A DNA stretch of 34,389 bases from Heyndrickxia sporothermodurans (lineage in GTDB: Bacteria; Bacillota; Bacilli; Bacillales; Bacillaceae_C), in NCBI RefSeq assembly GCF_016785185.1, contig NZ_JAEKDY010000029.1. One strand, written 5' to 3'. Shown piece after piece: positions 24,920 through 33,502 of the stretch (positions are counted from its first letter, which is position 1; each line of letters opens with the position of its first letter). The notes beneath the pieces are model-generated. The model saw nothing but the letters and a program-made list of their open reading frames with translations. It did no database searches and was not told the origin of the DNA. The translations under genes were made by a program, and so were the position numbers.

Positions 24920-26152
24920 CTAAGTGTTTGATTGTAAGAGTTCATAAACCATTTGTTCGGCTTCATTGATCAACTCCTTCTTTTCTTCTTCTGAAAGAGT
25001 ATCCAAATATCTGCTGCTGAGAATGTGGCCGAATAAATCGGTCGTCGCTTCGTCAAATACTTCCACCCTATTTAATTCAGCTATCGTTACCTCCAGTTCT
25101 TGTTTAAATGCTGATTCAACTTCCGTTACTAAATGATTGTCTAAATAATCTATTCGATAAGTCCAGACAAAGGATTCCTCATATTCTTCTCCATCTTGCA
25201 AAACCTCTAGCAATTCTCCATTTCGTATTTTATTAAGAGCATCCTTTTCTAATCCATCAATGTTCTCAATGTCAATTTGTAAAAGCATACCTTGTGTCGG
25301 TAAACGCAGATTTTCGATTTCCTTTTTACAAAGTCCGTATAAATCCGAAAACGTTTTAATCGATGTTGCATCAAGGGTAAGATTCTCCCAAATAATATCT
25401 GCCGTTTCTATTTGCTTAAATGTTGTTTCATGCTCGGACAATTCCACGGCAAGACAGCCTTTTTTTCCTGATTCTTTTTTATGTCTTCCTTGAATATTAC
25501 CCGGATAGACGATATAAGGATTATGTTCTGTATGGAGTACTTGCTGTTTATGTATATGGCCTAATGCCCAATAATCCAGCTTTTTTTCTATTAAATCGGA
25601 AATCGAAAAAGGTGCATATGGTTGATGTGCTGTGCTGCTTCCTTCACAATGACCATGTAACATGCCAATATGAAGATCAGCTCCATCAATTTTTTTATAA
25701 TCATTAATTCTCTTTTCTTTGACATGTCTCTCAGGATAACTAAACCCATATATATGTACTTTCACACCATCTTTCGAAATATATGATTTCATTTCCACTT
25801 CCGAAGAGAATAGATGAACATTTGGCGGCATTTCAATTGTCGTCCAGTTCCCGCCTAAATGGTCATGATTGCCATATAACACAAATGCCTCAATCCCTGC
25901 TGTTTGCAGTCTTTCCATTTGTCTTCTTAACCTTGCTTGGGCTTTAATACTGCGATCCTCACCATCATATAAGTCGCCACATATTAGTACAAAGTCCACA
26001 TTCATAGAAATGGCGCTATCGACTATTTTTGTGAATGCGGAAAAGGTGCTTTCTTGAATTCGTTTAAAAATTGATTTAGGTAAATATTGCAAGCCTTTAA
26101 ACGGGCTATCTAAATGAAGATCTGCAGTATGGATAAATCGAATTTTCTTCAT
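24920..26152 (-). CDS. yhaO: SbcD-like DNA nuclease/phosphoesterase YhaO
   Basis: This 410-residue calcineurin-type metallophosphoesterase of the Mre11/SbcD kind has all metal motifs: IHTADLHLDSP, ICGDLYDG, LYGNHDH, MLHGHC and ALGHIHKQ. A C-terminal region of about 150 residues likely contacts YhaN. It is expected to cleave DNA ends together with the YhaN ATPase. Two tandem ATGs are possible (26155 and 26152); the second has the better distance to GGTGG. The gap to yhaN is filled by a repeat element, so tight coupling seen in related genomes may be lost here. Confidence 0.9.
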   Translation of the reverse strand: MKKIRFIHTADLHLDSPFKGLQYLPKSIFKRIQESTFSAFTKIVDSAISMNVDFVLICGDLYDGEDRSIKAQARLRRQMERLQTAGIEAFVLYGNHDHLGGNWTTIEMPPNVHLFSSEVEMKSYISKDGVKVHIYGFSYPERHVKEKRINDYKKIDGADLHIGMLHGHCEGSSTAHQPYAPFSISDLIEKKLDYWALGHIHKQQVLHTEHNPYIVYPGNIQGRHKKESGKKGCLAVELSEHETTFKQIETADIIWENLTLDATSIKTFSDLYGLCKKEIENLRLPTQGMLLQIDIENIDGLEKDALNKIRNGELLEVLQDGEEYEESFVWTYRIDYLDNHLVTEVESAFKQELEVTIAELNRVEVFDEATTDLFGHILSSRYLDTLSEEEKKELINEAEQMVYELLQSNT

Positions 26153-26219
26153 CATCTCACCACCAACGAATATATGTTCTTATATCTATTATAAACGATT
26201 TTTGTGAATATAAAAGGAT

Positions 26220-26249
26220 AAAAAAACACCCTCAAAATTGAGGGGTTTT
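26220..26249 (-). terminator. Terminator of yhaQP
   Basis: On the minus strand AAAACCCCTCA pairs with TGAGGGTGTTTT around a short loop and is followed by a T-run. It lies just after the yhaP stop. Confidence 0.8.
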
Positions 26250-26256
26250 GGTAAGG

Positions 26257-27510
26257 TTATTCATTTTTAGATAATTGTAATGCTTTTTTTATGTTTTTCA
26301 ATGAATTCGATTTGCCATACATGAGAACTCCGCCACGATAAATCCGTGCTCCGATAATCGCCATAATGATAATTGATATAATTAATACGGCAACTCCAGA
26401 TAATCCTACCCATAATGGTAAGTCGAGCATACCTACACGTAAAAACATAATCATCGGTGTAAAAAATGGGATATACGATGTTACCGTTACAAAGCCTGCA
26501 GAGGGATTGTTTAATCCGGACATTGCGATAAAAAATCCAATCATAACGATAAATGTCATTGGCATCATCATTTGTTGGGCATCTTCAATCCGACTAACCA
26601 ATGAACCTAGGAATGCGGCCAATGTAGCAAACAGCAAATAACCTAATAAGAAAAAGACGATGGCATAGATGATCGTTGAAGCCTTAATATCTGAGAAACC
26701 AAAGAATTCAAAGAATCCACCTTCCATTTCTCCTAGATTTTGCTTGATTGTAAAATAAGCAACCGCCAGCAAAAAGGCCATTTGTGTCAAGCCAAGCAAC
26801 GCTCCACCAATAATTTTCGCAAACATTTGCTGTGTTGGTGAGGCACTTGATATAAGAATTTCCATGACACGAGATGCTTTTTCCGTAGCAATTTCCATTC
26901 CAACCATCGAAGCGTAAAAGATAACGGAAAAATAAATAGCAAATAATAAAATATATACGAGTCCTCTTGCTTGAGCTAACTCTTCTGCTGATTTTGCATT
27001 GTTTTCAAGACTTACCTCTTTAAATGCAACCGGGCTATTTAAAAGGGCCAATTTATCAGCTGATAAGTTCAGTTGGGCCGCAGCCATACTTGCTTTTACC
27101 GTTTGTAATGCTTGCGCTAGCTGACCGGATAATTCTGTATTCGTTAAGGTAGGTGCCTTGTAAACCGCTTTAGGTAATTTGGATTGATCAAGTGAGATTA
27201 TTAAATACGCTTTATATTTCTTATTATTTACCGCCTTTTGTAGATCTGCTTCGCTTTTATCAACTTTAATTAACTGTATATCTTTATTAATCGATTTTAA
27301 TTGTTGTTGAAGAGGATCAAAAACAGTGCTTGATTCATCAATGACTGCAATTTTATCTTTTGTATCCCCTCCTGAGAATAGATCGATTATTCGATTCATA
27401 TTTCCCAAAATTAACACGCCGATTAACATAATGACGGTTGTGATGATAAATGATTTAGATTTTAATTTAGACATATATGCATGACCAAGCATAATTCCAA
27501 ATCTATTCAT
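26257..27510 (-). CDS. yhaP: ABC transporter permease, NatB type (YhaP)
   Basis: This 417-residue ABC-2 permease has one N-terminal membrane segment (residues about 22-42) and an extracytoplasmic domain of about 120 residues. Five or six membrane segments follow from residue 175 on. It resembles YhaP, related to the sodium exporter NatB; the real substrate is unknown. The ATG at 27510 has AGGTG six bases upstream and overlaps the end of yhaQ by eight bases. The longer frame to 27519 would start inside the ribosome site. Confidence 0.85.
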   Translation of the reverse strand: MNRFGIMLGHAYMSKLKSKSFIITTVIMLIGVLILGNMNRIIDLFSGGDTKDKIAVIDESSTVFDPLQQQLKSINKDIQLIKVDKSEADLQKAVNNKKYKAYLIISLDQSKLPKAVYKAPTLTNTELSGQLAQALQTVKASMAAAQLNLSADKLALLNSPVAFKEVSLENNAKSAEELAQARGLVYILLFAIYFSVIFYASMVGMEIATEKASRVMEILISSASPTQQMFAKIIGGALLGLTQMAFLLAVAYFTIKQNLGEMEGGFFEFFGFSDIKASTIIYAIVFFLLGYLLFATLAAFLGSLVSRIEDAQQMMMPMTFIVMIGFFIAMSGLNNPSAGFVTVTSYIPFFTPMIMFLRVGMLDLPLWVGLSGVAVLIISIIIMAIIGARIYRGGVLMYGKSNSLKNIKKALQLSKNE

Positions 27511-28402
27511 AAGAAGCACCTACCTTTTCAATGAATATATCATTTAAGGACGGCTCTTCTAATTCAAATTTACGAATAAATCCTTTCCCATTGATTTCAT
27601 TTAAAATCTGTTGAGCCGAATCTTCATTACTAATTTGTAAAAGAACGCCCTCAGCTGTTTTTTTACTTTTAACTACTCCAGGATAATTTTCTAAAAATGT
27701 TAAGTCAAAATCCGCATGAATCGTTATATTCTTCTTACCGAAAGATTTTTTTATTTCTCTTAATCCCCCATGGACTACAGGCTTTCCATGATGCATAATG
27801 CATAAATTTTCGCATAGTTCCTCAACGTGTTCCATTCGATGGCTTGAAAAAACAATTGTTGAGCCATTATCTCTTAATTCCGTAACTGCAGACTTTAAAC
27901 TTTCTACATTTACCGGATCAAGGCCACTAAATGGTTCATCGAGAATTAATAGTTTTGGCTTATGTAAAACAGCTGCGATAAATTGAATCTTCTGCTGATT
28001 CCCTTTGGATAATTCCTCTACCTTTTTGTCCATGTATTCTGGAACTTTAAATCGATCGAGCCAAATTGTCAATTCATTTAGTGCGTCTTGCTTACTCATT
28101 CCTCTTAATCTAGCTAAATAGACGAGCTGATCTTTTACCTTGAGCTTCGGATACAAGCCTCTTTCCTCTGGTAAATAACCGATAAAAGGGCTTGTAGAAT
28201 AGTCAATCTTTTTTCCATTCCAAGTAATACTTCCTTCGTTTGCATCCATTAATCCCAAGATCATCCGAAAGGTCGTTGTTTTTCCGGCACCATTCGCACC
28301 TAAAAAACCAAACATTTCTTTTTCCGGAATCGTAATGGATAGATCATTGACCGCGGTAAATGACCCGAATCTTTTTGTAACATGACTTAAAGACAGTGAC
28401 AA
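27503..28402 (-). CDS. yhaQ: ABC transporter ATP-binding protein (YhaQ)
   Basis: This 299-residue ATPase has Walker A GANGAGKTT (residues 35-43), signature LSKGNQQK, Walker B LLILDEPFSGLDP and the H-loop SSHRM. A C-terminal regulatory extension of about 80 residues is typical of NatA-like and DrrA-like proteins. The start is TTG, preceded by GGGGGG. It forms an exporter with YhaP through overlapping genes. It is divergent from the TerC gene. Confidence 0.88.
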   Translation of the reverse strand: MSLSLSHVTKRFGSFTAVNDLSITIPEKEMFGFLGANGAGKTTTFRMILGLMDANEGSITWNGKKIDYSTSPFIGYLPEERGLYPKLKVKDQLVYLARLRGMSKQDALNELTIWLDRFKVPEYMDKKVEELSKGNQQKIQFIAAVLHKPKLLILDEPFSGLDPVNVESLKSAVTELRDNGSTIVFSSHRMEHVEELCENLCIMHHGKPVVHGGLREIKKSFGKKNITIHADFDLTFLENYPGVVKSKKTAEGVLLQISNEDSAQQILNEINGKGFIRKFELEEPSLNDIFIEKVGASYE

Positions 28403-28587
28403 TTTTTTACCCCCCTATTGATAAATATATCTTTTCATTGCATACCTATTTCTTATACGACCACGTAAGAAAAAAGTTCCAAATATTTTTTTATTTCCAT
28501 TACCGACATGTGATTTTCTATCAAATATGATGAATTATATGATAAGATATTAATAGATTCTTATCTACCAAATGGAAGGGGTTAACA

Positions 28588-29310
28588 ATGGAAAATTTTT
28601 TTCCTATCGGTCTCGCATTTTCTTCAGGTGCACTTATCGTATTATTAAAAATCATTGCAATTGATATTATTCTTTCTGGTGATAATGCTGTTGTTATTGC
28701 AATGGCGACAAGAAATCTACCAAAAGAACAACAAAATAAAGCTATTTTCTGGGGAACCGGCGGAGCGGTTATTTTACGGATTATCTTTGCCATTATTATC
28801 GTTCAACTTTTAAAAATTCCTTATGTTGAAATTGTCGGCGGACTTTTACTTCTTTGGATTGCCTTTAAAGTGCTTATCGGTGGAGAAGAAGACGTTCATG
28901 TAAAATCACAAAGCGGTGTGATGAAAGCGATTGGAACAATCATTTTAGCCGATGCCATTATGAGCTTGGATAATGTTGTAGCGCTAGCAGGTGCTGCAAA
29001 TAATCACATAGGTTTAATCGCTGCAGGGGTTGCGATTAGCATTCCTGTTATGATCTTTGGATCAAAAATGATTGTTAAAGCTATGAATAGATTTAGCTGG
29101 ATTGCATATATTGGATCAGGAATTCTTGCATGGACTGCCGGAGAAATGTTAATGAAAGATGAAAAACTTTTGCAGCTTTTAAATATTTCTCACGGACCAA
29201 TCACATATATTATTTCAGCACTTATTACAATCTTTATATTAGCGGCAGGGTATACCGTTAATCGTATCATTGATGCAAAAAGAGAGATGCAACACCAACA
29301 CGTGCATTAA
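28588..29310 (+). CDS. TerC family membrane protein (YjbE-like)
   Basis: This 240-residue protein has about seven membrane segments. It carries the two TerC hallmark repeats, DIILSGDNAVVIAMA near residue 31 and DAIMSLDNVVALAG near residue 123, each with acidic residues that bind metal. Members export manganese or load it onto secreted enzymes. The histidine-rich end (MQHQHVH) also suits a metal role. The ATG follows GGAAGGGG. No yybP-ykoY riboswitch, often found before manganese exporters, fits in the 185-base leader region. Confidence 0.85.
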   Translation: MENFFPIGLAFSSGALIVLLKIIAIDIILSGDNAVVIAMATRNLPKEQQNKAIFWGTGGAVILRIIFAIIIVQLLKIPYVEIVGGLLLLWIAFKVLIGGEEDVHVKSQSGVMKAIGTIILADAIMSLDNVVALAGAANNHIGLIAAGVAISIPVMIFGSKMIVKAMNRFSWIAYIGSGILAWTAGEMLMKDEKLLQLLNISHGPITYIISALITIFILAAGYTVNRIIDAKREMQHQHVH

Positions 29311-29336
29311 TATTTAAAAAGATGGGAGAGTTTATT

Positions 29337-29522
29337 ATGGGGATTTATAAATTAACTGCTTTTGAACCAAATGGAGAGAAAATACTTGATGAATCATTTG
29401 AAGCGTCAAATGACAACGAGGCAAAGTCAAAAGGGGAAACGTTACTGAAAGAAAAAGGTGCGATTGAAAAAACGCATCGTTGTACATCATCACAAGGTAA
29501 ATTAATTTTATTTCATAGATAA
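29337..29522 (+). CDS. yhzD: YhzD-like small protein
   Basis: This 61-residue soluble protein is of the YhzD type (GIYKLTAFEPNGEKILDESF). Length equals that of the family as I recall it. Its function is unknown. The ATG at 29337 follows GGAGAG at good distance; an upstream ATG at 29322 is part of that region. It lies 26 bases after the TerC gene and ends at a strong terminator, so the two are probably co-transcribed. Confidence 0.6.
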   Translation: MGIYKLTAFEPNGEKILDESFEASNDNEAKSKGETLLKEKGAIEKTHRCTSSQGKLILFHR

Positions 29523-29529
29523 AGAAAAC

Positions 29530-29558
29530 AAAGCACCCATTGTGGGTGCTTTATTTTA
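29530..29558 (+). terminator. Terminator after the TerC-yhzD unit
   Basis: A 10-bp stem AAAGCACCCA with TGGGTGCTTT and a three-base loop is followed by ATTTTAA. Confidence 0.85.
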
Positions 29559-29613
29559 AAAGAAAAGAAAGTATAAACTTTTTATGTCATCAGTCTTACA
29601 AAGTGTCCTGCAA

Positions 29614-29642
29614 TGTCCAGCTCCAGCGCTTCCGCTTTTCTT
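29614..29642. repeat. Dispersed TGTCCAGCTCCAGCGC repeat remnant
   Basis: The sequence TGTCCAGCTCCAGCGCTTCC and the following CGCTTTTCTTA-like end match 13188-13211. It touches the stop codon of the crotonase gene. Confidence 0.6.
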
Positions 29643-30420
29643 ACTCCCCGATAAAATTCGGCTTTCTTTTTTCTACAAAAGCTTTTATTCCTTCTTGGTG
29701 ATCTTTCGTTTGCCTCATTTTCCATTGCGCTTGTTTTTCTAATTCCAAAGCTTTAAGCAAATTTTGCCGTTTCAATTCAGTGTATATTTTTTTTGTTTTA
29801 ATCATCGCTTGTAATGGTTTGGCATTCCATTGATGAAGTTTTCTTTCTAATGCTTCCGGTAAATTATCTGTTATTTCATCAATTAATTCGCGTTCTAGTG
29901 CTTCTTGGGCAGAAAGCACTTTTCCTTCCCAAATCAGTTGTTTTGCTTTATTTTCTCCGATTCTCCGTTTTAGAAGAAAATGTCCTCCCCCATCTGGAAT
30001 TAAACCAATCCCAATAAAATTCATGGCAATCTTACTATTTATATCAGAGATGATATAATCTGTTGCTAAAGCTATACTTAGACCTAGACCTGCTGCAGCC
30101 CCTTCAATTGCTGCGATTGTTAATTTCGGCATATTATATAGTGTCGAAATCAGTTCATTAATTTGATCCATCGCAGAAAAAAATGGTTCTTCACCGTGTA
30201 TTTGGAGCATCTCTTTAATGTCTCCTCCAGAAGAAAACGCTTTCCCCTTTCCTTGTAAAACAACAATTTTTATTGATTCTTTCAAAGTAATTTCCTTTAA
30301 ACATTCTAATAAATCCTTAATTAATAGAGTATTTAATGCATTTAATGAATCCGGTCGATTGAAGCGAATATAGGCTATATTTCCTGTTTGTTCTATTTCA
30401 AGCGTATGATAAATTGACAA
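29641..30420 (-). CDS. yhaR: Enoyl-CoA hydratase/isomerase (crotonase) family protein, YhaR type
   Basis: This 259-residue crotonase has the oxyanion-hole segment KAFSSGGDIKEM (residues about 60-71) and AAIEGAAAGLGLSIALATDY. By manual comparison the two glutamates used by classical enoyl-CoA hydratases appear absent: Ser stands where the first is expected (GLGLSIA), and the second region reads NFIGIGLIPDGGG. The Asp in IPDGGG is the acid used by PaaG-type isomerases. An isomerase-like role is thus as likely as hydration. The start is TTG, with GGAGGG about 11 bases ahead. A good promoter containing a FadR-type operator lies directly upstream, supporting a role in fatty-acid breakdown. Confidence 0.82.
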   Translation of the reverse strand: MSIYHTLEIEQTGNIAYIRFNRPDSLNALNTLLIKDLLECLKEITLKESIKIVVLQGKGKAFSSGGDIKEMLQIHGEEPFFSAMDQINELISTLYNMPKLTIAAIEGAAAGLGLSIALATDYIISDINSKIAMNFIGIGLIPDGGGHFLLKRRIGENKAKQLIWEGKVLSAQEALERELIDEITDNLPEALERKLHQWNAKPLQAMIKTKKIYTELKRQNLLKALELEKQAQWKMRQTKDHQEGIKAFVEKRKPNFIGE

Positions 30421-30458
30421 TTTTTATTTCTCCCTCCAGATTAGTTTTCATTACTATA

Positions 30459-30487
30459 AGCATAACTGAATGGCTATTCATTCACAA
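30459..30487 (-). promoter_or_regulatory. Sigma-A promoter of the crotonase gene
   Basis: On the minus strand TTGTGA (30482-30487) and TATGCT (30459-30464) are separated by exactly 17 bases. The start would be about 30 bases upstream of the TTG codon, leaving room for the ribosome site. Confidence 0.6.
30467..30484. promoter_or_regulatory. FadR (YsiA)-type operator
   Basis: TGAATGGCTATTCATTCA matches the B. subtilis FadR consensus TGAATGAnTAnTCATTCA at all defined positions but one. It fills the promoter spacer and touches the -35 box, the ideal place for repression released by long-chain acyl-CoA. Confidence 0.75.
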
Positions 30488-30589
30488 TAAAAAATATTAA
30501 AAATTTGACTTTGATATACTAAGAATTTGTATAAAAATCAGCGATGAACCTTAACATAACAAAAAAAGTAATTAAAGTAAGCTTTCCAC

Positions 30590-30618
30590 TTGCTAATATT
30601 TTTTTAATTTGTTAATAT
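30590..30618 (+). promoter_or_regulatory. Promoter of the TetR-MFS unit
   Basis: TTGCTA (30590-30595), a 17-base spacer and TAATAT (30613-30618) form a reasonable sigma-A promoter. The predicted start is near 30625. Confidence 0.55.
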
Positions 30619-30623
30619 AACTT

Positions 30624-30635
30624 ACGAACGTTCGT
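30624..30635. promoter_or_regulatory. TetR-type operator
   Basis: ACGAACGTTCGT is a perfect 12-bp palindrome at the predicted transcription start, 19 bases before the regulator's ATG. It is the natural autoregulatory site for the adjacent TetR protein. Confidence 0.7.
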
Positions 30636-30654
30636 TAATTAAGAGGTGATTTCA

Positions 30655-31236
30655 ATGACAAGTGATGCAATTAAAGAGGCAGCTCTAAAATATTTCACTA
30701 TTCATGGTTATGAGGGAGCTTCCCTTTCTCTAATAGCTGAGGAAGTTGGCATGAAAAAGCAATCCATTTACGCCCATTTTAAAGGAAAGGATGATCTTTT
30801 TCTCCAAGTTTTACGGGATGCAAAAGAGGTTGAGCTATCTTCGAAGCTAAAGTACTTCAGTAAAATTGGTTCACAAAATCCTGAAAAAGATTTATACGGA
30901 TATCTACAATTGGGAATCGATCTTTTTCAAAAAAATGAACATTTAAAGTTTTGGCTGCGTATGTCTTTCTTTCCTCCTGCACATCTTGCGAAAGCAATTG
31001 AAATAGAAGTAATTGACCTCGAAGAGAAAGTGCAGGCGCTGTTGGAAAGTAAATTTCAGGATTGGATTGATGCCAACGTAATTGTTGGAGATGTAGCAAA
31101 AACTCCGACATTAGCATTCTTAGGAGTTGTCGATTCCATTATGTTGGAACTTGTTTACGGTAATGATGAAAAACGACTGATGGATAAATTAGAAGCCTCT
31201 TGGACAGTATTTTGGAGAGGAATTTCACATCATTGA
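30655..31236 (+). CDS. TetR/AcrR family regulator of the downstream efflux pump
   Basis: This 193-residue TetR protein has its helix-turn-helix within residues about 8-50 (SLSLIAEEVGMKKQSIYAHF, then KGKDDLF) and a C-terminal ligand-binding domain. The ATG at 30655 follows AAGAGGTGAT; an in-frame GTG at 30646 lies inside that site. The MFS pump follows after 28 bases with its own ribosome site, so the two form an operon. The palindrome upstream suggests self-repression relieved by a pump substrate. Confidence 0.82.
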   Translation: MTSDAIKEAALKYFTIHGYEGASLSLIAEEVGMKKQSIYAHFKGKDDLFLQVLRDAKEVELSSKLKYFSKIGSQNPEKDLYGYLQLGIDLFQKNEHLKFWLRMSFFPPAHLAKAIEIEVIDLEEKVQALLESKFQDWIDANVIVGDVAKTPTLAFLGVVDSIMLELVYGNDEKRLMDKLEASWTVFWRGISHH

Positions 31237-31264
31237 TTTTTTTACTAAAAAGAGGTGTTAATAC

Positions 31265-32467
31265 ATGAAGAAAACAATAAAAGAACAAAAAACAGTATTA
31301 TTTATTCTTCTAAGCAATATATTCATTGCATTTCTCGGAATTGGTCTCATCATCCCGGTTATGCCATCCTTTATTAATATCATGCATTTATCGGGGAAAA
31401 CGATGGGTTATCTTGTCGCGGCATTTGCGTTGGCGCAACTGATTATGTCACCAATATCTAGGAAATGGGTTGACCGTTACGGCAGAAAGAAAATTATCAT
31501 CATTGGCTTATTTCTTTTTGGTATTGCGGAACTTATCTTTGGTTTAGGTACGCATGTATCAGTACTTTATTTATCCAGGATACTAGGGGGATTTAGTGCC
31601 GCTTTTATTATGCCAGCCGTTACTGCATATGTTGCAGATATTACATCCGTTCAGGAACGGCCAAAAGCGATGGGCTATATTTCCGCTGCCATTAGTATTG
31701 GCTTTATTATCGGACCTGGCATCGGTGGTTTTATTGGCGAATATGGTATACGTATGCCTTTTTTCTTTGCGGCAGCTATTGCTTTTATAGCATGCATTTT
31801 ATCAATGTTTATTTTAAAAGAATCATTAACAAAGGAACAGCTTGCAGAAATTTCTGCTAATGCAAAGCAAACAAACTTTTTCAGTGATTTAAAAAGATCG
31901 CTTAATCCAATTTACATTATTGCATTTATACTTGTATTTGTACTGGCATTCGGTTTATCGGCTTATGAAACTGTTTTTAGCCTATTTTCTGATCATAAAT
32001 TTGGCTTTACGCCGAAGGATATTGCCCTCATTATTACAATAAGCTCAATCTTCGGTGTTGTTGTGCAAATATTATTGTTTGGAAAAATGGTAGACAAACT
32101 CGGTGAAAAGAAACTAATTCAACTCTGTTTAATTATTGGTGCAATATTTGCGGTCGTGTCCACCGTAATCTCAAGCTTTTTGGCAGTGTTGGTCGTAACT
32201 TGCTTCATCTTTCTCGCGTTCGACTTGCTTCGTCCTGCATTGACGACTTTTTTATCAGGAGCAGCAGGAAAAGAGCAAGGGTTTGTTGCTGGAATGAACT
32301 CAACTTACACGAGCTTAGGAAATATCGTCGGACCAGCGATTAGCGGAATACTATTTGATGTAAATATCCACTATCCTTATCTTTTCGCGGCTGTCATTAT
32401 GGTCGTTGGCCTTAGTATTTCAGTCATATGGAAAGAAAAGCGACTAACCCAAACACTAGCTGAATAA
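31265..32467 (+). CDS. MFS multidrug-type efflux transporter
   Basis: This 400-residue protein has 12 membrane segments and belongs to the DHA1-type major facilitator group. Motif A is visible as KWVDRYGRKKIIIIG between segments 2 and 3. A motif-C-like GFIIGPGIGGFIG lies in segment 5, typical of drug:H+ antiporters. Its size and its TetR partner suggest efflux of a toxic compound; the substrate cannot be told from sequence. The ATG follows AAGAGGTG. A strong terminator follows the stop. Confidence 0.88.
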   Translation: MKKTIKEQKTVLFILLSNIFIAFLGIGLIIPVMPSFINIMHLSGKTMGYLVAAFALAQLIMSPISRKWVDRYGRKKIIIIGLFLFGIAELIFGLGTHVSVLYLSRILGGFSAAFIMPAVTAYVADITSVQERPKAMGYISAAISIGFIIGPGIGGFIGEYGIRMPFFFAAAIAFIACILSMFILKESLTKEQLAEISANAKQTNFFSDLKRSLNPIYIIAFILVFVLAFGLSAYETVFSLFSDHKFGFTPKDIALIITISSIFGVVVQILLFGKMVDKLGEKKLIQLCLIIGAIFAVVSTVISSFLAVLVVTCFIFLAFDLLRPALTTFLSGAAGKEQGFVAGMNSTYTSLGNIVGPAISGILFDVNIHYPYLFAAVIMVVGLSISVIWKEKRLTQTLAE

Positions 32468-32469
32468 TA

Positions 32470-32510
32470 AAAAAGGTACTCGCTTCTTAATAATCGAGTA
32501 CCTTTTTTTT
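32470..32510. terminator. Bidirectional terminator between MFS gene and yhaX
   Basis: The stem AAAAGGTACTCG with CGAGTACCTTTT and a 12-base loop is followed by a T-run on the plus strand. The minus side (TTTTTTATT) also suits yhaX. Confidence 0.85.
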
Positions 32511-32520
32511 AGCCCCTCAT

Positions 32521-33386
32521 TTATTTAATCAAATTCATTTTCTTCAAAAATTCAATTGGTTGTTGTTTACGGAAATGTTCTTTAACCATGTAAGAAACGC
32601 CATTTTCATTGTTTGAACGTGTGATCCAGTCAGCAGCATGCTTTAACTTAGCAGATGCATTACCCATGGCTACACCGAGCCCTGCCCACTCAATCAATGG
32701 AAGATCATCTTTACCCGAACCAATCATAACGACTTCTTCTCGTTGGATATTAAAACGATCACATAAATACAAAACCCCTTTTAATTTTGATGTTCCTTGA
32801 GGGACAATTTCCAATAAATGTTTATCATTTTCAATACAATTAACCTCATGAAACATTTCTTGTATCGCTTTTCTGGCGTCAAATAAATCGATATTATTAT
32901 CAAATATTACTTCAATTTTTGGTGGTGAAACCGGAGTTTCCTCCAGTTTATCGATTAAGGAATCCACATAGGATTCGGCATAAGAGTTCCGATTACCCGT
33001 TTTATGACCAATTTCCCCATAATATTCGTTGGGAGTTTTTTCTTATTTGCAATAGTATAACGTTCGTGAACTAACCGAATATGGCAATTAAATGCCTCTA
33101 AAAATCGTACTAAATCATTTGTCACTTCCTCGGTGATTCTTTTCACTAAAATAGGTTTATCTAAATCACTTGCAACAAATGAACCTTGATGAGTAACTAA
33201 GCATGTCTTCAGTTTTAATTCTTTTGCTACTCTAGTTGCTGAAGAAAAGTTTCTCGAGGTAACAAGTGTCACCTTTATTCCTTTTCCAACAGCGAATTCG
33301 ATTGCTTCTTTCGTTGCTTTATTTAAACGTCCATTGTCTTGCAACAAGGTACCATCAATATTTAATGCTAACATTTTGTAGATCAT
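32521..33386 (-). pseudogene. yhaX: HAD-family hydrolase YhaX, frameshifted
   Basis: Two overlapping frames together make one Cof-type HAD protein of about 287 residues. The first (33386 down to 32955) carries the N-terminal LNIDGTLL and LVTSRNFSSA motifs. The second (down to 32521) carries VPQGTSKLKG, IGSGKDDLPLIEWAGLGVAM and the end MVKEHFRKQQPIEFL. The reading frame changes in a six-A run on the minus strand (33036-33041); one extra A would restore a continuous frame reading ...ANKKKTPNEYYGEIG.... Causes could be a true mutation, phase variation, slippage or a sequencing error. Motif I has Asn in place of the first Asp, and motif IV has Ser in place of an Asp, so phosphatase activity is doubtful even if the gene is repaired. 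Confidence 0.82.
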
Positions 33387-33502
33387 AGGTGTTCCCCCTT
33401 CACAGATGTCATGTCCAGTTAAATGAAATGATAATCCTTTCTATAGTTTTATGAATAGGACAAAATGTATAGAACAAAAGCAAAGCAATAACCTCTTATG
33501 AC

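Noticed and set aside
28403..28587. yybP-ykoY manganese riboswitch before the TerC gene
   Set aside because: The leader is short and AT-rich and lacks the conserved GC-rich helices and loop motifs of that class.
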